From a virus, in IMG/VR virus record IMGVR_UViG_3300002835_000952, positions 1-26,111 of that record: a DNA stretch of 26,111 nt, one strand, 5' to 3'. The position numbers and the translations under genes are program-made. Shown here one piece after another: positions 1-7,662 of the stretch. Under the pieces are notes generated by a model. The model was not told where the DNA came from. It did no database searches and saw only the letters and a list, made by a program, of their open reading frames with translations. Each line of letters opens with the position of its first letter. Position 1 is the stretch's first letter.

Positions 1-179
1 ATGAAGCCGGGCAGGATCGATGCGGTCCAGCCGAGTTGCATATCATCATAGGAGCAGCTAACCGACCACGGATGTTTCCACTGACTCGCGAAAACCCGAC
101 CGCCGAGGACCTGGTTCCGAACCAGCATGTCACACATGCGGTTCCATTTGCTCGCGGGAATGGTGCTGTCGAAGGTCAT
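1..179 (-). CDS. Distal tail-region protein, 3' part cut by window edge
   Basis: An open frame begins at an ATG at 179-177 and runs off the left edge, giving at least 59 residues (start MTFDSTIPASKW). The ATG overlaps the TGA stop of the preceding gene in an ATGA junction, the same coupling used across this phage, which is the main reason to accept it. The visible part is rich in Trp, Cys and polar residues and has no membrane segment. It is the last gene of the tail block seen here, downstream of the tape measure, so a distal tail or tip role is possible by position only. I do not recognise the family. Confidence 0.6.
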   Translation of the reverse strand, partial: MTFDSTIPASKWNRMCDMLVRNQVLGGRVFASQWKHPWSVSCSYDDMQLGWTASILPGF

Positions 180-763
180 TTGGCAAAGAACAAATGCCTG
201 CTGCCTCTCGCCTCGGTTTTAACGACGTAGTAATGACCGAGGTTGTGATGCACGATCTGGAAGACTTCCGGCGTCCCAGATCGCCATTTGAGCATCGCGA
301 GCGGTTGGAGGCCCTCCTCTTCTTTGCGCCTGGCCAGCTCGCCCACATGGATGACCTCGGCGGCTTCGCTGTCCTCGGGATCGAGCCCGCCCATCGTAGT
401 CGCGACCCGGAGCGCGACATAGCTGACTCCATCTTTCGCGTCCTTCTCGGAAATCCGCAACCGAGGAGGTGTCGGAGCATCGAGCTTGAGACCGCCGCGC
501 TCGGCATCTTTTGCAAACGGAACAATGCCTTCGACGGTTCCGAGGTCAACCGTTGCATAGTTGCCGCCGAGGACGGCGACTCGGAACGGATGGGCAAACG
601 ACTGCCGAGGTGGTTCGGCAGTTATGTATGTCCCGTCAGACATCTGCGTCAGCCGGATTCCGGGTGACGGAATGATTTTAAACCGCTCGATGAACTTGAG
701 CAATTTTTCCCACGCGGGCAGCACCGGATCTCCCGGCTTAACCCTTAGGTCTTTCATGCTCAT
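176..763 (-). CDS. Unknown distal tail-module protein (195 aa)
   Basis: This 195-residue protein is not one I recognise. It starts MSMKDLRVKPGDPV, has a mixed alpha/beta-looking middle (VLGGNYATVDLGTVEGIVPF) and a charged segment near residues 145-152 (ELARRKEEEG). There is no signal peptide or membrane segment. The start at 763 lies 3 bases after the stop of the upstream gene, and a second in-frame ATG at 757 is an alternative start. Its stop overlaps the next ATG (ATGA). It sits two genes downstream of the tape measure, where siphoviruses keep distal tail, tail tip or fibre genes, so a virion role is inferred from position only. Confidence 0.7.
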   Translation of the reverse strand: MSMKDLRVKPGDPVLPAWEKLLKFIERFKIIPSPGIRLTQMSDGTYITAEPPRQSFAHPFRVAVLGGNYATVDLGTVEGIVPFAKDAERGGLKLDAPTPPRLRISEKDAKDGVSYVALRVATTMGGLDPEDSEAAEVIHVGELARRKEEEGLQPLAMLKWRSGTPEVFQIVHHNLGHYYVVKTEARGSRHLFFAK

Positions 764-766
764 TCG

Positions 767-1486
767 TTACAAATCCTGGTTGTAGCCGACCGCCGCCGCA
801 ATTTCAGGAAGGTGCTTTCTGCCGGGCAAAGACAATTCCCATTCCTCGATGACCTCCCAAACATTTCCGCGCTTGGCGATCTTTGGCGGCCTAATTAACC
901 AGTTGCGCCCTTTTGGCGTCGGAAAGCCCTTCGGGAGCTTTTCGCGAGTCGTGCCAACCGCTTCGAGCTGCTTTTGCGGGAACCTACGCTGAACGTAGCT
1001 GCGCCGGAATGTCTGGAGCAGTGCCTGGTAGGTCTGCACTCCAGCAAGCGGGTTGCGGACCTCCTCACCTTGCGCTGCAGTCGAAAGGCCTTTTTTGGAA
1101 ATATTGCCGCGAGGGATGGTCTGAGCCCAAACGATCTGGTTGGTCTGCGAGTCGAACGATCCTCCGTATTTTTGTGAAATCCTCCACCAATTCGGGTGAT
1201 TAACGAGCGGTATTTCCTTGAAGCCACTGTCGAACTCGTAAGTTGAGGCCTCGGATTCGTTGGAGCCTTCCGCGCCCTTGTTACCCTCGTACCTAATCCT
1301 GACCTCGTAGCCAATTGATTCAACTTGGCTAATCGACCGCGAAACTTCCGGCAGACCGAACGGGTTTCCGCCTGAGATCGTCAGGGCCTCGTTGAGAGTT
1401 TCGCAGAACATCGGAACCTCAGCCGAGATGAAGCCGCGTTCATCAATTGCCGCAGAAAATCCGAGAGTTTGAAAACCAGTTGGCAT
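767..1486 (-). CDS. Tail protein directly after tape measure (239 aa), function unknown
   Basis: A 239-residue protein beginning MPTGFQTLGFSAAI, placed 2 bases after the tape-measure stop. In siphoviruses this slot often holds the distal tail protein or another tail-completion protein, but I see no motif that proves this. The N-terminal half looks beta-rich. A basic tract near residues 160-200 (TFRRSYVQRRFPQKQ) precedes a Trp-containing segment (VWEVIEEWELSLPGRKHLP). There is no membrane segment. The call rests on gene order; the coding call itself is secure, because the frame is long, uninterrupted and abuts both neighbours. Confidence 0.7.
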   Translation of the reverse strand: MPTGFQTLGFSAAIDERGFISAEVPMFCETLNEALTISGGNPFGLPEVSRSISQVESIGYEVRIRYEGNKGAEGSNESEASTYEFDSGFKEIPLVNHPNWWRISQKYGGSFDSQTNQIVWAQTIPRGNISKKGLSTAAQGEEVRNPLAGVQTYQALLQTFRRSYVQRRFPQKQLEAVGTTREKLPKGFPTPKGRNWLIRPPKIAKRGNVWEVIEEWELSLPGRKHLPEIAAAVGYNQDL

Positions 1487-1488
1487 AG

Positions 1489-3348
1489 TTACGGGCGAGC
1501 GAAAACCGCTCCTTGAGGGATCTCAACCTTCACGGGCTTAGGATTGGAGGTGTTTTTTTCGATCCGATCGAGCGCATCTTTCATTTGTTGCTGAACATCG
1601 GTCTGCTTAACATTCTGCTCAAGCACCAAATCGTTGACGGTTCGGCCAGAGATCCAGGCGATTGATTCGGCCATCGTTGCGAATCCTGATTTCTGCGGCG
1701 CGGCCTTCACCTTCGCTGCTCCGCTGAAAAGTTCTCGCGGGCTCGGCTGACCCATCATTTCGGCGGTTGTTTTCAACTTTTCGGGTCCGGCTGCAATGGC
1801 ACCCCTCCGGCGTTGAACCTCGGCCTCCAAGGCAGCAGAAAACTCGCCCGTTTTGCCCTCGACCTGCCACCATGGCCTAGCCTCTCCGGTGCCGAATTCG
1901 CGTTCCGCTTTCCGCGCCGCCAACTTTTCTTCCCGGTTGCGACGATAGTTGCGTTCCTCCTGCTTGCCCGCCAACCTGTCATTTTTGGTCAGATCGTTGA
2001 TTAGCTTTTGCGTCCGATCGTTTTGTTCTTTAATGGCGTCCGCTGAAAATATAGGCGTCTGGTTTTCGCCAAACTGCTTGATGGTCTTGGCAGGATCGAA
2101 ATCTTCTCCTGCGTTGCGGAGGTTTATGCTGGCATCGTTAATCGCCTTTGATGCCGCTTTAGCGGAATCGCCAAGCGGACCCCACATACCTTTCAAGGGA
2201 TCGATCACTGATTTAATGGCATCCAAGACGCCTCGGATCATGCCGATCAGACCGTCGGCCATGCCCTTGATGATTGCGCCCAGCAGTGGACCAAACGCTA
2301 GGGCAGCTTTTCGCAGCCCTTCCATTAGGGCGTTTGCGGCGCTCATCATTGCCGAAACGAGCGCAGATTTGACGATGTCAGCGACCGGAACGATGATCGA
2401 CCCGATAGCCTGTGGGATACCTTTCGACCAATCGGTCGAGTCGATGATGTCCGTGAGCGTCGAACTAACCGAATTCAGAACGCTTCCCAAGGCCGCACCC
2501 ATCGCCTCGGCCTCGCCTTTCATCGATCGGAGCAGACCGATGACCTGAGCAATCCAGGGGCGAATCGCATCGTTGATCGGCGTTCCGAAAGCGATTTGGA
2601 TCTGCGTATAGACCTCATCCAAAGTCGAAAGCAGACCAGTCGTTGTCTGGGAGATTCGCTTGTTCATGCCCGCGAATCGACCGCCTTCACTGGTAACGTC
2701 GATGAAAGCCTGTTTGACCTCATCGGCAGAGATCCCACCAGCTTCCATCCGCTTTTTCAATTCCATCATCGACTCTCCCGTCCTGATGGAAATCTGCTGC
2801 AACGGGTTGAACCCGGCGTTGATGAGCTGGAGGTTGTCCTGGCCCATCAAGCGCCCGGCTGCGCTGATCTGGCCGAATGCTAGAGCAATTCGCTGGAGTT
2901 TTTCCGAGGATCCACCGGCGATGGAGGTGAGGCGGTCCAAGATATTGACGACGCCCTTGGTCTCGACGCCAAAACCAACCAGCGTAGACATCGCTTGCGA
3001 AACGTCGGCAAAAGTAAACGGAGTAATATCACTCAAGGCCCTGAGGTCGGCGATCATTTTGTCGGCTTCCTCCTTTCCGCCCAACATGACCTCCAAAGAG
3101 ATCTGCGTCGTTTCAAATTGCATCGCTTTCTGGACCGATTGGCCAAGTTGCGACTGAACGGTTGATGCAAGTTGCTGAACGCCGTTGGTCAGGCCAGAAA
3201 ACAGGCCCGTGACGGCTCCTGCGCCGAGAACCCCGCCCATGACGTCGAGCATGTTCGGAGCTTTGAACCCTTTGATGGCCGTGCTGACCTTTTTCAGGCC
3301 AGGCGTTACACCGTCCTTAAAATTTGCGCTGACTGTTAAAGCTGCCAT
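1489..3348 (-). CDS. Tail tape measure protein
   Basis: This 619-residue protein is the tail-length ruler threaded through the tail tube. Residues about 75-250 match the conserved tape-measure domain: the start MQFETTQISLEVMLGG, then ITPFTFADVSQAMSTLVGFG, a segment with AGRLMGQDNLQLINAGFNPL, and ISADEVKQAFIDVTSEGGRF. This arrangement is typical of siphovirus and prophage tape measures. A hydrophobic, Gly/Ala-rich central part (about 305-375) and a charged helical C-terminal part follow, also usual for the family. By the common rule of roughly 0.15 nm per residue the tail would be about 90 nm, which is an estimate. The start ATG overlaps the previous stop by one base (TAATG), and the gene lies downstream of the frameshifted chaperone, the standard order. 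Confidence 0.95.
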   Translation of the reverse strand: MAALTVSANFKDGVTPGLKKVSTAIKGFKAPNMLDVMGGVLGAGAVTGLFSGLTNGVQQLASTVQSQLGQSVQKAMQFETTQISLEVMLGGKEEADKMIADLRALSDITPFTFADVSQAMSTLVGFGVETKGVVNILDRLTSIAGGSSEKLQRIALAFGQISAAGRLMGQDNLQLINAGFNPLQQISIRTGESMMELKKRMEAGGISADEVKQAFIDVTSEGGRFAGMNKRISQTTTGLLSTLDEVYTQIQIAFGTPINDAIRPWIAQVIGLLRSMKGEAEAMGAALGSVLNSVSSTLTDIIDSTDWSKGIPQAIGSIIVPVADIVKSALVSAMMSAANALMEGLRKAALAFGPLLGAIIKGMADGLIGMIRGVLDAIKSVIDPLKGMWGPLGDSAKAASKAINDASINLRNAGEDFDPAKTIKQFGENQTPIFSADAIKEQNDRTQKLINDLTKNDRLAGKQEERNYRRNREEKLAARKAEREFGTGEARPWWQVEGKTGEFSAALEAEVQRRRGAIAAGPEKLKTTAEMMGQPSPRELFSGAAKVKAAPQKSGFATMAESIAWISGRTVNDLVLEQNVKQTDVQQQMKDALDRIEKNTSNPKPVKVEIPQGAVFARP

Positions 3349-4088
3349 TAAGCCAGTTCTCCCTTCATCTCTTTCGCCATCTGCTTGGCAAGATAGCTGT
3401 CAATTTGGCGACCCATCGCGTTGGCCTGCATGTTGATGGCGATGTAGAGGCCGCGATTAAAATTGTTATGTTCCGATGCGTGCTTGATCGAGTTCGTGGC
3501 CTTCATCTTGATTCCGCGCTCGTTCGCCAGAAACATGATTGATCCCGGCGATTTGTGCCGCTGGACCCAAGTCGGCGTTCGCGTTCCGAACCGAGAAGCT
3601 GCGCTCTGCCAGCCCGCTGCGAGTCGCCCGACATGCTCCTGTTTCTTTTTGATATAGGCAGCTAAGACAGATTTCACCACGGGCACCTTTTTGCCGCGGA
3701 CCCGGTTGCGAGTCCGGCCTCGATTGTTTCGCGCTCCGTCATGGTATCGCTCAACCTCAGAAGCTGTCTGGATCGGTTTCAGCCTCCGAATTTGACGTTC
3801 GGATCCGATTGGCCGGAACACGTTGAGGATATCCTTTTTGACATTCCGAGTGCCGCGCTTTTTCGGCGTTCCGTAGTTCTTCGATACATTGTTCCCGTCC
3901 TCGTCCACTTTTGGAGGAATCATGTCTTGGACCATCCCGGGTGGCGTGATTGCGACCAGCCGACCGACGAACCCTTTAAAACTTCGCTCGATCACTTTCC
4001 GCGCACCAAACTTGCTGACTGCGATCATCCGGCGCATCTGCTGTTCGGCGTAACGAGTCTCAACATGCATGGTCACGGATCCAGCCAT
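3348..4088 (-). CDS. HK97 gp10-like / minor tail-completion protein
   Basis: A 246-residue, very basic protein lies between the tail chaperone and the tape measure. Its N-terminus (MHVETRYAEQQMRRMIAVSK, then a helix followed by FVGRLVAITPPG) resembles the phage neck and tail-completion proteins of the HK97 gp10 type, in which an N-terminal helix is followed by a conserved TPPGT/S-like turn. The middle is rich in Arg/Lys and Asn (ARNNRGRTRNRVRGKK), and the C-terminus returns to a helical segment. A GGAGG ribosome site lies just before the ATG at 4088. The start lies inside the last codons of the frameshift product of the chaperone (16-base overlap). gp10-like genes usually precede the tail tube, so this position is slightly unusual and the call is moderate. 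Confidence 0.65.
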   Translation of the reverse strand: MAGSVTMHVETRYAEQQMRRMIAVSKFGARKVIERSFKGFVGRLVAITPPGMVQDMIPPKVDEDGNNVSKNYGTPKKRGTRNVKKDILNVFRPIGSERQIRRLKPIQTASEVERYHDGARNNRGRTRNRVRGKKVPVVKSVLAAYIKKKQEHVGRLAAGWQSAASRFGTRTPTWVQRHKSPGSIMFLANERGIKMKATNSIKHASEHNNFNRGLYIAINMQANAMGRQIDSYLAKQMAKEMKGELA

Positions 4089-4707
4089 TCCTCCTCCGTA
4101 GCGTCAACCAGTGCTTCAAGCCTTCCTAGCATAGCCTCTCCGTCTTCCGAAGGCGCTACGGTCCAGGCCATCGCGGACCGTAAAGCACAATGGTAGTATT
4201 GCAGGGCCCGAGGGAGCGGCAGTTCCCAGAGCAGGAAACTCTCCGGCCAACCCGTTTCCTTGGCCAGGCTGAAAACGATCGACGCCGTCCAGCCTGGCTC
4301 AATTATTTTGGGCTGTTCGCCTCCGGTTTGTCGCCCGGTTTGCTCTCGACCTCGACGCTCGCGGCGGCGGCCATTTCGGCCAATCGTTGGATCTCAATCA
4401 TCAGGTCGGGCAGATCGCTGACGGCCAAACCGAACTCGAATTCGGAAACCTCGTCTTCGTAACAGCCTGACCGAACGGCTAAAAGCACCTGCTGAAGTGG
4501 CCGCGATTGCATCCAGGCGAAGGTGACGATCTGGCGTTGTTTTTCGTCGTCCGTCAGTCCGTCGTCTCCTTCGAGAAACAGGGTCAGATTCAACTTCCGG
4601 CACAACGAAAGGGTGCCGAGGGAGAACGGTCGCAGGGTAACGGTTCCCACTTTCGCGGCGGTCGGCTCGCAAAAAGCGGATTCGAGGTCGGATTCACGCT
4701 TGGTCAT
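4073..4707 (-). CDS. Tail assembly chaperone, long form made by -1 frameshift (lambda GT-type)
   Basis: The second frame continues after the short chaperone. Following a -1 shift at 4312-4306, the frame stays open for 77 more codons to TGA at 4075-4073, giving a 211-residue fusion. The added part contains IIEPGWTASIVFSLAKETGW and LLWELPLPRALQYYHCALR, typical of the T half of tail chaperones: short helices with a Trp-Glu-Leu-Pro turn followed by Ala-Leu-x-Tyr-Tyr. No other start serves this 230-base stretch, and without the shift it would be non-coding. In lambda and many siphoviruses, G and GT bind the tape measure and recruit tail-tube protein. The location two genes before the tape measure fits. 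The product's C-terminal codons overlap the next gene's start. Confidence 0.85.
4263..4312 (-). promoter_or_regulatory. Programmed -1 ribosomal frameshift site with stem-loop
   Basis: The mRNA reads C CCA AAA at 4312-4306 in exactly the X XXY YYZ register (zero frame CCA AAA, shifted frame CCC AAA), followed at once by the zero-frame TAA. After a 7-base spacer (TAATTGA) comes a perfect 9-base-pair stem: GCCAGGCTG at 4298-4290 pairs with CAGCCTGGC at 4271-4263 across an 18-base loop. Slippery heptamer, spacer and downstream hairpin are the three standard parts of a -1 frameshift signal. The shifted frame is open for 77 codons with chaperone-like sequence. Confidence 0.88.
4303..4707 (-). CDS. 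Tail assembly chaperone, short form (lambda G-type)
   Basis: A 134-residue acidic, helical protein (start MTKRESDLESAFCEP, end PDKPEANSPK-like tail before TAA at 4305-4303). The middle shows a conserved chaperone pattern: a short beta/turn start (VGTVTLRPFSLGTLSLCRKL), then TDDEKQRQIVTFAWMQSRPL and a helix ending LPDLMIEIQRLAEMAAAA. The chosen ATG at 4707 overlaps the preceding stop as ATGA; a longer upstream frame is out of keeping with the protein. The stop directly follows a slippery heptamer, so this is the zero-frame product and is expected to be the abundant one. It acts in the cytoplasm during tail assembly and is not part of the finished virion in known systems. Confidence 0.85.
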   Translation of the reverse strand: MTKRESDLESAFCEPTAAKVGTVTLRPFSLGTLSLCRKLNLTLFLEGDDGLTDDEKQRQIVTFAWMQSRPLQQVLLAVRSGCYEDEVSEFEFGLAVSDLPDLMIEIQRLAEMAAAASVEVESKPGDKPEANSPK

Positions 4708-5147
4708 AGGTTTTGAAGGAGAGATTTGCGCGTTGCAGGGGGTGCATCTGCCGGGATGATGGCGAACCGATTCCGTTTGCGAACAAGCAGGGCTGGCTTG
4801 CGACCTTTGATAATTTGCTGAAAACCTAGCAACTGGTCCGATTGGGCGCGTAGATAGCTGATGGGATGATCTGCGTTTGCGCGGACCCAATCGTCATCAA
4901 GGAAGCGTTTGCGGAACTCGGCGAACTCTACGCTTTCGCATCCGAACATGCAGGCCACGCTGCCGTCGATTGACCAAACATAGGAGCGCACCGGAGCTGC
5001 ATCGACTTCCTCAACGTAATCGACAAGCGCCTTGTCGGAGGCCAGCTTGCCTCCCGAAATGAGCCAAGCTGAGACCATCGCAGTTTCCCGCGAAAACAAA
5101 GGCGATCCGTTACCTCGAACGAACGCTATCTTTTGTCCAATTTTCAT
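4704..5147 (-). CDS. Unknown tail-region protein between tail tube and chaperone (147 aa)
   Basis: This 147-residue protein (MKIGQKIAFVRGNGSP) is not one I recognise. It lies between the tail-tube-like pair and the chaperone, with its stop coupled to the chaperone ATG (ATGA). The C-terminal third is basic (GRKPALLVRKRNRFAIIP) and the middle has a Cys pair near residues 66 and 70 (VACMFGCESVEF). It has no membrane segment. A 36-base spacer separates it from the upstream gene, one of the longer gaps in the tail block, and contains short GC-rich inverted repeats. A structural or assembly role is an inference from position. Confidence 0.65.
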   Translation of the reverse strand: MKIGQKIAFVRGNGSPLFSRETAMVSAWLISGGKLASDKALVDYVEEVDAAPVRSYVWSIDGSVACMFGCESVEFAEFRKRFLDDDWVRANADHPISYLRAQSDQLLGFQQIIKGRKPALLVRKRNRFAIIPADAPPATRKSLLQNL

Positions 5148-5183
5148 GCACCGACGGGTAGCGCGACGGGCTTATCCCGGTGT

Positions 5184-5513
5184 TCAGTCAGCCGCCGGAT
5201 AGTTCGTGCCGCTAATATCCCAGCTGTTGAAATCGGTATTATTTTCGGTTTCGGTAACGCTCGTGACGATCGTCGTTCCGGCAGCGAAGAGACCGTCAAT
5301 GCCGTCTCCGGCAATGCCAACAGCGAGGCCAGCGGGAAGATCTCCGCGCCCGCTGATGGAGAACTCGGTCACCGGATCGTAGGCTTCTGCGTGGCCGAAT
5401 TCGCCGAGGTAGTTCATGACCGAGGCGCTTTCGGTCCTAGTCGTCCGTTCAACCGATTGGGCGAGGCTATACTCGACCGATTGGATGCCAATGTTAGTGA
5501 GTGTTACGGGCAT
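5184..5513 (-). CDS. Tail-tube-like protein, second paralog
   Basis: A 109-residue protein starting MPVTLTNIGIQSVEY at 5513, four bases after the stop of its upstream paralog. A longer reading frame upstream exists but would overlap the paralog by about 40 bases and adds a low-complexity leader, so the MPVT start is preferred. It shares with the upstream gene the series V-E-x-T-T-R-x-E-S, then a segment ending S-I-x-G-R-G-D, then a run with TI-V-S-x-x-E-T-x-N-x-D-F. This indicates a tandem duplication. It is small, beta-rich, Ser/Thr-rich, without membrane segments, and lies just before the tail chaperone, which fits a major or minor tail-tube subunit. Which of the two forms the main tube is not clear. 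Confidence 0.6.
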   Translation of the reverse strand: MPVTLTNIGIQSVEYSLAQSVERTTRTESASVMNYLGEFGHAEAYDPVTEFSISGRGDLPAGLAVGIAGDGIDGLFAAGTTIVTSVTETENNTDFNSWDISGTNYPAAD

Positions 5514-5517
5514 AGAG

Positions 5518-5886
5518 TTAGTCGATGTCGAGGTAAGCGGTTGCGGTGATCTCAAATTCCGGGAAGTCGTCGTTCGTTTCGGATTGACGGGCGGAAACGA
5601 TCTTCAGGGTTCCGGCGGTAAACGCGCCCGAGGTAACTGCGCTCAATTCAGCATCTCCACGTCCGCGAATCGAAACGGAGCGAGTAATCAACGGTTTGGG
5701 AACGGCAACGACCGTTACGCCAGCTTCATCGCGAATCGTCGCGACCTCGATAGATTCTTCGCGAGAAGATTCCTGAACATAACCGCCGTCCGGCGTTGTC
5801 AGCCCAAAATTTGTATCGACTCCCAAGTGTGCAGCCATTTGCTGAAGAAGGTTGTCAACGCTCAGATCGCCAGGATCTCCGGCCAT
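5518..5886 (-). CDS. Tail-tube-like protein, first paralog
   Basis: A 122-residue protein (MAGDPGDLSVDNLLQQMAAH) with a helical N-terminus and a beta-rich remainder containing VSIRGRGDAELSAVTSG and ending EFEITATAYLDID. It is paralogous to the gene immediately downstream (shared SREES and RGRGD regions). The start at 5886 overlaps the previous gene by 25 bases; an in-frame ATG at 5838 (MAAHLGVD) would remove the overlap, and neither has an obvious ribosome site. The position between receptor-type genes and the tail chaperone, and the small beta-rich composition, suggest a tail-tube subunit. This is inferred rather than shown by a diagnostic motif. Confidence 0.6.
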   Translation of the reverse strand: MAGDPGDLSVDNLLQQMAAHLGVDTNFGLTTPDGGYVQESSREESIEVATIRDEAGVTVVAVPKPLITRSVSIRGRGDAELSAVTSGAFTAGTLKIVSARQSETNDDFPEFEITATAYLDID

Positions 5887-6245
5887 GCCGCGGCCACGTC
5901 GAGGTCAAGGGATTCGGCGACCAGGCCGACCAATGGATGCTCGAATGGAAATTCGGGCGCGTGTTGCCATCGAAGAATAGCCTCATCCTGCTCCGGTCCG
6001 GCTCCAATAGCCTGCCGAATCGTCGCCTCAATATCAGATGAGGAAAGACCCTGACGGATCAGCCACACTTTGACTTTCCAGCTAGGTGCAGGCTCGTAAA
6101 CGGTCGGGCGGACCCACCGAGGAATGCCCGCAGCAACGGCATCCTCTTCAAGCATCTGGGTTCCGTTTTCCGGCGGCGTCCAGTCGTCATTCGCCAAACT
6201 GACGTTAACGATTTGGCCGTCAGCAATGTGTGCGACTCGCTTCAT
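5862..6245 (-). CDS. Small protein paired with Gly-rich adhesin, tail-fibre-assembly-like
   Basis: A 127-residue protein (MKRVAHIADGQIVNVSLAND) whose ATG overlaps the TGA of the Gly-rich protein upstream (ATGA), so the two are translationally coupled. The opening Met-Lys-Arg-Val-Ala-x-Ile-x-Asp-Gly-x-Ile-Val-x-Val pattern and the helical segment SWKVKVWLIRQGLSSSDIEA resemble small proteins that follow fibre genes and help them fold or attach. It is acidic toward the C-terminus with several Trp/Pro pairs. No membrane segment is present. The assembly role is an inference from pairing and shape; a small virion protein is equally possible. Confidence 0.55.
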   Translation of the reverse strand: MKRVAHIADGQIVNVSLANDDWTPPENGTQMLEEDAVAAGIPRWVRPTVYEPAPSWKVKVWLIRQGLSSSDIEATIRQAIGAGPEQDEAILRWQHAPEFPFEHPLVGLVAESLDLDVAAAWPEILAI

Positions 6246-7138
6246 AGGTAGGTAATAATAAGGACGTAACCCGGCGCGCCATTCCCGCCAGCACCCGAAT
6301 CCGTCGCGTCGTTCTCTCCGGCGCCACCTCCGCCTCCGCCAGCTCCAAATCCGCCGCCGTTTCCTCCGGCTCCGGCAGCGCCGCCGCCAGTCCGTTTGGC
6401 CGCTCCTCCTCCGCCTCCGGTCCCGACGCCTTTGCCCGGGTTGCCGTTGCCTCCCGCGCCGCCAGACGCCCCGGCAGATCCGCCGGAAACTTGACCAATC
6501 ACCGAGTTCCCGAGTTGGCCTCCAGCGCCTCCATTGCTGGCGGAATTCCCTGAGGTTATACCTCCGCCAGCGCCGCCTCCTGTCGGGATCTGGAGGCCAG
6601 TCGCAACTGCCGCCGAGCCTGTTCCGCCGGTTGCAGAGGCCGCGCCGCCGCTGTTACCGGATGCAGTTATTAAACTAATGCTGTGACCGCTAGACGTTCC
6701 GGCTCCTGCGCTCCCGGTCGTGGTTGTCCCGCCTCCGCCTCCGTTGCCGCCAGATGCCAAGAAGTTGCTAAATGAGCTGTCTCCGCCAGGGTTTCCGGCG
6801 GCTCCGTCAGTTAAGTTTGCCGTCCGGCCCGCGCCACCAGTCCCACCCGCGCCGACGACAACCGAAACCGTAGACCCTAGGTCAGTCGTCAGGAGCCAGC
6901 CCTCGACGACGCATCCGCCAGCTCCGGCTCCTCCGCCACATCGCACCGCGCCAGCCGCACCTTTTCGGCCAGATCCGCCACCTCCTCCGCCCGCAACAAG
7001 CCGAACGAAAACGCGTTTTGCGACACTGGGCGAAGGATTCGTCCAGGTATCGTCAGCAGTGTATAGTTTGACATCAGTTCCGGTAGGAGCTTTTAGGGCA
7101 AAGCCGGTCCCGGTCCAGACGTGGTTCAGATCTGGCAT
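6242..7138 (-). CDS. Glycine-rich adhesin / fibre-like protein
   Basis: A 298-residue protein. The short N-terminus (MPDLNHVWTGTGFALKAPTG) is followed by a domain reading TADDTWTNPS then KRVFVRLVAGGGGGG, the hallmark of the glycine-rich domain seen in phage fibres, in which a Trp-Thr-x-Pro opening leads to V-x-V-x-x-V-A-G-G-G. Beyond residue about 50 the protein is dominated by Gly, Ala, Ser and Thr, with poly-Gly patches that in related receptor proteins form polyglycine-II-like receptor-binding tips. It ends GNGAPGYVLIITYL, a short beta closing strand typical of the domain. Its ATG shares one base with the upstream stop (TAATG). It probably sits on the virion surface and contacts the host. 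Confidence 0.75.
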   Translation of the reverse strand: MPDLNHVWTGTGFALKAPTGTDVKLYTADDTWTNPSPSVAKRVFVRLVAGGGGGGSGRKGAAGAVRCGGGAGAGGCVVEGWLLTTDLGSTVSVVVGAGGTGGAGRTANLTDGAAGNPGGDSSFSNFLASGGNGGGGGTTTTGSAGAGTSSGHSISLITASGNSGGAASATGGTGSAAVATGLQIPTGGGAGGGITSGNSASNGGAGGQLGNSVIGQVSGGSAGASGGAGGNGNPGKGVGTGGGGGAAKRTGGGAAGAGGNGGGFGAGGGGGGAGENDATDSGAGGNGAPGYVLIITYL

Positions 7139-7653
7139 TAGGCAATGACCGGAGGATTGGTGTCAGGCTGGTAGAGCAGCTTGGTTGCGCTGACCGCCTG
7201 ACCAACGAACTGGATCAGATTGCCAGTCGTCGTTGGAACCGAAGCCTCGATGGTCAACCCTCCAGCCGTCGCCGAAAGATAGTAACGGCCTCCAACGGTC
7301 AGGGACGTCAGGCCGGTAATCGCGCCATCGTGGAAAACTTCAGCGTTCGCTGGACTCGTAACTCCGGCCAGAACGTAACCGTCAGCCCGTTTGGCTGAGG
7401 ATGTCGCGTCGGCTTTTCGCACTTTGAGCGTGCCAGAATCGGACCAAATATTGACCAGGTCGCCCGCTGCGAGGTTTTCGCTTGCTGGCAGGGTCGTCGA
7501 ATCGGCCTCCTGGTTTGGAAGCATGGACGAGTCAATTTCGCCGGAACTATTGAGGGCCACGGGCTTCCCGGCGTCCGCTGCTCCGGCTGAGGTCTGGAGA
7601 AACGGTTTGAGTTTCTGCCCTCCGTCCCAAGTTTGGTATTTTTCTACTGGCAT
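7138..7653 (-). CDS. Decoration/short-fibre-like protein sharing a C-terminal beta domain with its neighbour
   Basis: A 171-residue protein. The N-terminus (MPVEKYQTWDGGQKLKPFLQ) and the phrase DAGKPVALNSSGEIDSSMLP are typical of phage decoration and fibre-base proteins. The remainder (from ENLAAGDLVNIW to the end) aligns with the C-terminal part of the upstream 253-residue protein: both have N-L-x-x-G-x-x-V, a Gly-Leu-x-x-Leu-T segment, a Y-Y-L strand, and G-x-[IL]-I-Q-F-[VL]-G. This is a shared, beta-rich module of about 100 residues. There is no membrane segment. A head or tail surface location is inferred; the exact role is unknown. Confidence 0.65.
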   Translation of the reverse strand: MPVEKYQTWDGGQKLKPFLQTSAGAADAGKPVALNSSGEIDSSMLPNQEADSTTLPASENLAAGDLVNIWSDSGTLKVRKADATSSAKRADGYVLAGVTSPANAEVFHDGAITGLTSLTVGGRYYLSATAGGLTIEASVPTTTGNLIQFVGQAVSATKLLYQPDTNPPVIA

Positions 7654-7662
7654 TTGATTATG

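Noticed and set aside
6720-7148. Plus-strand Pro-rich frame
   Set aside because: It is the antisense of the Gly-rich adhesin; poly-Gly codons read as Pro on the other strand.
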